This document shows, piece by piece, positions 58,064 through 64,000 of a stretch of 64,000 bases of DNA. Position 1 is the first letter of the stretch; every line of letters starts with the position of its first letter. Below the pieces are notes generated by a model. The model did not search any database. It had not been told where the DNA came from and was given only the letters and a program-made list of their open reading frames with translations. The stretch is from Chrysemys picta bellii (Eukaryota; Chordata; Testudines; Emydidae): assembly GCF_011386835.1 (NCBI RefSeq), contig NC_088796.1, forward strand, positions 29,529,011 to 29,593,010, in the 5' to 3' direction. Position numbers and translations under genes: made by a program.

Positions 58064-60285
58064 AAGTACACACTATGGAAAATCTAAGTCTAATGATCAT
58101 GATGGTCCTGGAAAGACACTTACAAAGAAAAGAAAATATGACAATGATTATATACAATACGGCTTTACATGCATTGGTGAGCAAGAATGTCCAAAACCAC
58201 TGTGTGTAATTTGTGGTGATGTTTTAGCAAACAGCATCCTCAAACCTCCTCTACTTTGGCGCTATTTAGAAACTAGGCATCCTGCACAACTCGACAAGCC
58301 TGCTGATTTTTTCAAGTGAAAATTAGCTGAGAGGAAAAGTGACATTACCAGTTTTATATTCAAAGCAAGTACTGATAATGAAAATGCACTTGAAGCGTCA
58401 TACCGTGTGAACTTCTGAGTAGAAAAAGCATCAGAAGCCCATACCATAGCAGAGAGCTTGATTGGTCCATGTATAAAAGACATAGTTCATTGCATGCTCG
58501 GAGAAAAGGCTGCAAAAATGATCAACATGGTACCTTTGTCCAATAATACGTTGTCACAAAAAAATAATGACGTCAAATAATGTAGAGACTACAAAGGTAC
58601 AGAGAGTGAAAAATAGTCCATATTATGCTATACAGTTGGATGAATCAACTGATGTAGCTAATCTAGCTATTTTGCTACTGTTTGTACGTTATGTGAATGA
58701 AGGTATGGTTGAAGAAGACTTCTTGTTTTGCCGACCATTGGAAGAATGTATAACTGGAGAAGATATCATCAATCTGACTAATGCATATTTTCAAGAAAAG
58801 GAAATAGATTGGTCTTGTTGCCTACGCATTTGCACTGATGGGGCCACATCAATGACGGGGAAGTATACTGGATTTGTAGCTCAAATAAAAAAGGTTGCAT
58901 CAAACATCTCTTGGACTCATTGTAGTATCCATGGACAAGCCCTTGCAACAAAACACATGCCTGAGGGACTGAAGGAAGTGCTGGACAATGCAGTGAAAAT
59001 GGTGAATTTCATAAAATCACGACCAACAAATTCCAGAATATTTCACATACTTTGTGAAGAAATGGGTAGTATACATAATTGTCTGTTGACCTATACCAAA
59101 GTTAGATGGCTCTCATGGGGCAAAATCCTTGTGTGCTTGTTTGAGCTTAGAACGGAAATCCTAGTTTTTTTCAACAGCCACCCTTTCCACCTTGCCAGCT
59201 GTATAGACAATCATGTCTGGCTCCAGAGCCTAGCTTAGTTAGCAGATATTTTCTCAAGAATTAATTACCTAAATTTATCTCTTCAAGGCCTCAATATAAC
59301 AGTTTTCAATGTGCAAGAGCAAGTTGAATCCATGATAAAGAAGTTACAGTTCTGGGAAAGTTGTTTAGAAAACAATCAAACTGAGTGTTTCAGTAATCTT
59401 CATGACTTCCTGGCAGAAAATAAACTTCAGGTGGATCAGTGCACTAAAACCAACATAACTGCACACCTAAAAGGACTTTGCACAACTTTCAGGGAATACT
59501 TTCCAACTATGTCAGGCGATAATCACTGGATTTGCAACCCTTTTGATGATACCACTTTCTCAACACGGATATTGAACACTGAGAAAAAGAGAAATTGATT
59601 GAGATCTCCTGTGATTACAAACTGAAAAGGAGTTCAGAAATCTGTCATTGATCAAATTTTGGCTGAGTTTAAGGCCTGGTCCACACTAACCCCCCACTTG
59701 GAACTAAGATACGCAACTTCAGCTACGTGAATAACGTTGCTGAAGTCAAAGTACCTTAGTTCAAACTTACCGCGGGTCCAGACGCAGCAGGCAGGCTCCC
59801 CCGTCGACTCCGCGTACTCCTCTCGCCGAGCAGGAGTACCGGCGTCGACGGCGAGCACTTCCGGGATCGATCTGGGATCGATTTATCGCGTCTAGACAAG
59901 ACACGATAAATCGATCCCAGAAGATCGATTGCTTACTGCCAGACCCGGAGGTAAGTATAGACCTACCCTAAGAAACAAGTACCCTCTTCTGGCAGAAAAA
60001 GCTACTACAGTTTTGTTACCATTTTCAACAACATACTTACGCGAGAAAGCGTTTTCCTCGTATGCACATCTGAAAACCAAATACAGAAACAGACTTGATG
60101 CTGAACCAAACCTGAGACTTTATCTTTCTCCAGTGGTTCCGGACTTCCAAAAGCTATGCAGAGCAAAGCAAGCATATCCATCACACTGAGAAAATTTAAA
60201 ATTAAATCCCTGGAAATATTAATTTTTAGGAGGGGGTTCACGAGATTTCACAATTTAGTGAAAGGGGTTCACGGATTGTTAAAGC
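58064..60285 (+). pseudogene. dead hAT transposon, ZBED5-like transposase pseudogene
   Basis: Fragments in order: a BED finger at 58064-58318 (KKRKYDNDYIQYGFT, then CVICGDVL and a YLETRHP helix end), a stop at 58317, and the catalytic core at 58567-59238. The core has AIQLDESTDVANLA, CTDGATSMTG, a THCSIHGQAL C-x2-H pair and VRWLSWGK. A stop follows at about 59237, then LQFWESCLENNQ (59311-59598). The C-terminal dimerisation part, LLPFSTTYLREKAFSSYAH, lies at about 60020-60187. At least four stops or frame shifts, plus a MITE insertion at 59673-59968, destroy the frame. The 3' flank has the GGGGTTCACGGATTG-type Charlie terminal text to about 60285. Mammalian ZBED5 is a domesticated relative; this copy is not functional. 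Confidence 0.85.
59673..59968. mobile_element. Harbinger-like MITE inserted in the hAT pseudogene
   Basis: The 296-bp element has ends GGCCTGGTCCACACTAAC and GTATAGACCTACCC, inverted relative to each other, with an exact 3-bp duplication TAA at 59670-59672 and 59969-59971. It is CpG-rich, with CGATCGATTTATCGCG-like palindromes near 59875-59930 (GATAAATCGATCCCAGAAG mirrors CTGGGATCGATTTATC). TAA is a TWA target, typical of PIF/Harbinger. It is therefore younger than the hAT copy. Confidence 0.8.
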
Positions 60286-61394
60286 ACTGGGCTAGACAAA
60301 TACATTTCAGGGATGGCACAGGTTTACTTGGCCCTCCCTCAGCACATGGGGCTGGGCTTTATAACTTCTCGAGGTCCTTTACAGCCCTCCATTTCTATGA
60401 TTCTATACAGGTAGTTACTTATTAGGAAGAAAAGTTTATTCTGTAATGCTAACCTCATTTTGTACATATCTTCCTGAAAAATATTTTTAAAGTTAATTAG
60501 CTGTTTAAGTAATCTGGGAAAACAAAGAGTGAATACAAAAAAATATATGTACTTATCACAGACTGCTAATGTTTTTACATTATTGTTTTACTAATGAAGC
60601 TAAATATATATATACAGGCTTCTAACCATTACATTACCAAGAATATCTGCTGGCTTGATGACATAATTTTGTCTGCTAAACAAAACTGGTCACTGTGTAA
60701 TTTTCTCTTAAATTAGGAAATGGTTTTATCTAGAAATCCATTCAATTTTTTTATACTGCACATTCCAACCTCTGATCTTTTTCTATCATGTTGCCACTTC
60801 CTGTTTGTAAAAATTTAAAATGAAAGATTGTGATACAAACCATGATGAAATTAAAAGTTGAACTTAAAGCTCTGTCCTAATTCATAATTTGTTCTGGTCT
60901 TTCGGTTGATTCCTAATAGAGTTAATGCATATAGACTGTCTTTATAAATATGTATTACAAGTGAGACTTTCTTGTAAATTTATGTTTAAGGTTCTTAGAG
61001 TGAAATTTCAAAAGTGTTCAGCATTGACCTTTGTTTCCACTAAAGTCAATGGAACTTTTACTGTTCACTTTAGTGGGAAAAGAGTTAGTCCAGCACAGAG
61101 TGCTTTTGAAAATCGCACCTCACTGTGAGACATAAAACTGTTAATATGTGCTATAATACAAGGCTCACTGGCCTGCACTCAAATCATGGTTTAAAAGAAC
61201 ACACAAAAGTGAATTTATGCAGGATTGTAAACCTGAGTAGTTAAGTCTGGCAGCATGTAAGTTATAAACATAAAATAAGTGGGCCAAATACTATATTAAT
61301 TTACACTCTGTAAAATCCCACTGATATCAGTAGCATTGTATAGGTTATAAAGCAGCACAACATTTGATCCACTGGTTCTGGTATCGGTGCAGCA
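60286..61394. other. intergenic DNA with a CR1-like tail
   Basis: At 60325-60412 a CR1-like tail on the + strand ends in CATTTCTATGATTCTATAC. The rest is AT-rich; no gene is seen. A 5' untranslated exon of CCDC152 could lie anywhere here or further upstream and would not be recognisable by eye. Confidence 0.5.
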
Positions 61395-61605
61395 TGGTTT
61401 AAAGGAGTAGCACATAGCTGTCTTAACCATTAGCGTACTGTGTAGTTTGGGTAAATCACTTAGCCTTTCTGATTCAATTTCCCTAGCTATAAAATGAGGA
61501 CAATCTATTTCACAGGGTACTGTGGATTAATTGTCTTTTAATGTTTGTAAAGTTCTTTGTACATGTAAAGCACTAATATTTATTTGGCATGGTATGCAGA
61601 TGATA
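61395..61605 (+). repeat. MIR/CORE-type SINE, older copy
   Basis: TTGGGTAAATCACTTAGCCT, then CCTAGCTATAAAATGAGGAC, and a tail with GTAAAGTTCTTTGTACATGT then AAAGCACTAATATTTATT match the MIR core and 3' part. Confidence 0.65.
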
Positions 61606-61740
61606 TGGTTGCAGCTTTAGTTTTGAACTTCAGCAGAAAATTCAAATTCTTATGAGATTGCCCGCCATTCTATTTGATAACATTACCTCTGCTTTCTGAC
61701 ATCTAAACATCATTCCTAGAAATGTCACTAAAGGTACTAG

Positions 61741-61840
61741 AGCGACAAGGTGGGTGAGTTAATATCTTTTATTGGACTAACTTCTGTTGATGAGAGAGTC
61801 AAGTTTTTGAGTTTACACAGAGCTCGTCTTCAGATACTAG
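61741..61840 (+). repeat. amniote interspersed repeat, copy 2
   Basis: Same family as 3615-3710: AATATCTTTTATTGGACTAA, CTTCTGTTGATGAGAGAGTC and TTTACACAGAGCTCGTCTTC. Family name not assigned. Confidence 0.6.
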
Positions 61841-62080
61841 TGAGAATGATTTTTTAAAATGGTTCTCATAGTTGCATAGGAAATAGCACATCTAGAAAAA
61901 TGTCTGCAACACTTCCTGGCTTATTAATAAAGATAGCTGATTTTACATATAATATTTCATCTATTTCTATGTTGGATAGAAATTCATTTTAATTTGCAAG
62001 ACTAATTTGATTTGAAGATAAGACATATTTTGCTCAAATTCACACCCATGCAATCCCTTTGACACATGAAATGAATGAGG

Positions 62081-62217
62081 GCATAGGTACTGGAACTCGG
62101 GGTGTCGGGGGTGCTGCAACACCCCATGGCTTGAAGGGGTTTCCATCATATACAGGGTTTACAGTTTGGTTCAATGGTTCTCAGCACCCCCACTATAAAA
62201 ATTGTTCCAGCACCCCT
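62081..62217. mobile_element. short hAT-type MITE
   Basis: The 137-bp element has a left side with CTGGAACTCGGGGTGTCGGG and a right end TTGTTCCAGCACCCCT. The near-exact 8-bp repeat GAATGAGG/GAATGAAG flanks it at 62073-62080 and 62218-62225 (7 of 8 identical). It lies just upstream of the CCDC152 exon. Confidence 0.65.
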
Positions 62218-62305
62218 GAATGAAGGAAGAATTTGTCTCAAGTAGTATAAATTCTTAAATCAATGTTAATTTTATATACAATAAATACTGGGTGATATTT
62301 TCTAG

Positions 62306-62398
62306 AAACAAATGAATCACACCAGTGAAGCAAATATGAAGAAAATCAGTGTGGCAAATCTTGATAAACTTTTAGATGACTTCTCACAGATAGAAAAG
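62306..62398 (+). CDS. CCDC152: CCDC152, first coding exon (partial gene)
   Basis: The exon follows a TTTTCTAG acceptor and ends on a complete codon before GTAGGT. The ATG at 62312 opens a 29-codon frame with the C-terminal part MKKISVANLDKLLDDFSQIE then K. This resembles the start of the mammalian coiled-coil protein CCDC152 (KKISSxNLDKLxxDFSQIEK pattern). A second in-frame ATG lies nine codons in (MKKIS). CCDC152 has no well-established function. It lies downstream of GHR in the same orientation in human, as here. The remaining exons would be beyond 64000; I see no second exon in 62399-64000. Confidence 0.75.
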
Positions 62399-64000
62399 GT
62401 AGGTAACAAATTAAGCTGAAATGGCTTTTTGGTAACACTTTGTGACATCTTTTTAAACACTTTTTTAGTGAAATTTTCTTCTATGTGGCATCTGCAGTTG
62501 TCATACTTGTGGAATGCGCCCCCTAGTGCCACAGAACTTCAAAATCTGCTGCAAAGCAGTGCCTATTTGTGCCACACAATACCCTCTTCCATCACTGAAT
62601 GTTTGGAGCCAACGCTGTAAAAAGGCTGTCCTACCCCAGTTACCTTAGTTGGCAGCATTCCTGGGCAAAACACCTTCTTGGTACTCACAGCAATTTTTTG
62701 GGGGGAGGGGTGCTTATCAAAAACTCCTCTAATTTTTATTGTTAATTTCTGTTGTAGTTAGCAGGCAAATATTAGTTTTTTTGTGCCATCGTGCACTTAA
62801 TTTTTGTCTAGGCCAGGATCATTGGCTCTTTTTGTCATGGATTATGAGGCTTCCAAAGATTCAGATAAAAATCAATTTAAGCACTGTACAGTAAGCTCTT
62901 CTGTGTTTCAGGAAGCAGACAAATATTTTTGTAATTTGTTCTGTCGGGTGAATCCTCATTCTGCAGATTCCAACACAGTGTGTTGTGCCTTCATACCTCC
63001 AGCCCACACAGGCAGGAAGTAGAGGCTTTGGCCCAGATCCATGAGGGAATTTAGGCAGGCTGCCTTTGGCGGCTTGCCTGTGGGAGGTCCGCCAGTCCCG
63101 CGGATTCGGCGGCAATTCGGTGGCGGGTACGCCAAAGCTGTGGGACTGGTGGACCTTCCGCAGGCATGCCGCCGAATACGCGGAACCGGGGACCTCCCGC
63201 AGGCATGCCACCGAAGGCAGCCTGCCTGCCGTGCTTGGGGCGGCAAAAAAGCTAGAGCCGCCCCTGTCTGGACCGTGCCTTGCTTATAAAGGAAGGCCTT
63301 ACAAACATAATCCTGGGTCTGACAGTGGATCAGACATCTGCCCTGCATAGCGATAGAATGGGCTGTTTTCAGCTTTAAAGCCCAGCAAGTCAGGGATAGC
63401 TCTGGCACCAAAGGCTTCAGAGCCAGGTACATCAGGTCTATAGGAGTAGGGCCAGATTTCTAAAGATATTTGAAAATCCCACTAGTAGCCTATCTGCATC
63501 TTCAGGTGCCAAAATAACTTTAAAAGTGTGGCTCATGGTGCTTTATTCACCAATGAGCATCCAGACCTCATTGGCACAGGGAACATCTCAGAGAAGCGGC
63601 CCTTCTGGTACCAAAACTTTATCAGTGCAGAAGCCAATTTGGCTTCTAGATAATATGACAGAGCAGCCCTCACCAGCATCAGCTGCTGATATTAAGTAAG
63701 CACTTACTGGTGTGTTGGTGCTAGCCTCCTTCAGTACCAAAGAGCTTTTTCCATTGGAACAAGTCATGCAGATACTTCTTCCATGCAGGAATTGTTCAAG
63801 GAAATTGCTACAACAGGGAGGACCTCTCTTAAGTATGATCTCCTAAGCATCAAGCAGTTCATTTTAAGGATGTATCACTTCCTCAAAGATTGCACACTTT
63901 CAGAGATATTACTGCAATTTTTATTTAATTAGAACTATTCAGCCCAAGTTCCTAAGGGATTGTACTGCTCACTAGATTCCCACAGTGGGAATATGCAGAG
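62399..64000 (+). other. CCDC152: CCDC152 intron, partial, with a hAT-derived repeat
   Basis: Intronic DNA running off the window. A GC-rich hAT-type repeat lies at 63045-63266. The frames at 62804-63022 and 62861-63432 have no recognisable domain; the longer ones lie in the repeat. Confidence 0.55.
63045..63266 (-). repeat. GC-rich non-autonomous hAT fragment
   Basis: Read on the minus strand it starts CAGGGGCGGCTCTAGC and TTTTTTGCCGCCCC, the terminus of an abundant turtle hAT-type repeat, followed by GGCATGCCTGCGGGAGGTCC-like units. The other end is missing. CpG sites are numerous, so the repeat may be fairly young. The nested segment at 11975-12150 may be related. Confidence 0.55.

Noticed and set aside
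58035..58318. Separate 94-aa gene with a start at 58035
   Set aside because: The ATG lies in an antisense CR1 end; the downstream part is the BED finger of a dead hAT transposase.
62956..63432. 158-aa minus-strand frame
   Set aside because: It covers the GC-rich hAT repeat at 63045-63266 and has repeated Arg/Gly/Cys units from repeat structure.
1..64000. CRISPR arrays, operons, phage or other prokaryotic systems
   Set aside because: The window is clearly vertebrate: spliced exons, LINEs, SINEs and LTRs. No regularly spaced repeats or gene clusters were seen.

Overview
This is eukaryotic, vertebrate DNA. The repeats point to a turtle, probably a cryptodire. There are several CR1 LINE 3' ends, a tRNA-derived SINE with a CR1-like tail of the Cryptodira (Cry I) type, MIR/CORE-type SINEs, a 5S-rRNA-derived SINE, and many short non-autonomous hAT and Harbinger-like elements. 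Coding DNA is a small fraction of the window. Most of the longer open reading frames lie in transposons or are chance.

The main gene is the growth hormone receptor, GHR, on the + strand. Seven coding exons can be placed with AG/GT splice sites and consistent phases. By mammalian numbering they are exon 4 (24118-24247), 5 (27783-27943), 6 (28705-28883), 7 (36432-36597), 8 (38932-39022), 9 (41033-41102) and 10 (41377-42357, with the stop). They encode nearly all of the hormone-binding domains, the transmembrane helix, the JAK2-binding Box 1 and the full cytoplasmic tail with its STAT5-type tyrosines. I did not find the signal-peptide exon, so it probably lies upstream of base 1. The 3' UTR runs to about 44.2 kb. 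About 18 kb further on, 62306-62398 looks like the first coding exon of CCDC152, which is GHR's downstream neighbour in human. The window therefore spans a conserved GHR-CCDC152 synteny block.

Layout: 1-24117 is repeat-rich DNA 5' of exon 4. It holds a hAT MITE with an exact target duplication (147-537), a 320-bp near-perfect palindrome (4568-4887), a hAT element with a nested GC-rich insert (11831-12493), an apparently intact autonomous hAT transposon encoding a 602-aa transposase (14986-17346), a LINE 3' end (17450-18085) and a cluster of LTR-type repeats that includes a solo LTR with an exact target duplication (21672-22857). From 24.1 to 44.2 kb are the GHR exons and introns. Intron 6 carries a 5S-derived SINE, a Cry I SINE and an antisense LINE split by a solo retroviral-type LTR. 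From 44.2 to 62.3 kb is intergenic DNA with SINEs, CR1 pieces, microsatellites and a dead ZBED5-like hAT transposon that is itself broken by a Harbinger-like MITE. From 62.3 to 64 kb are the start of CCDC152 and part of its intron.

No operon, CRISPR, plasmid or other prokaryotic system is present. I see no previously undescribed multi-gene system. The most noteworthy items are the intact hAT element with a ZNF143-like promoter motif, the large palindrome with a duplicated loop, and the nested insertions whose exact target duplications allow relative dating.
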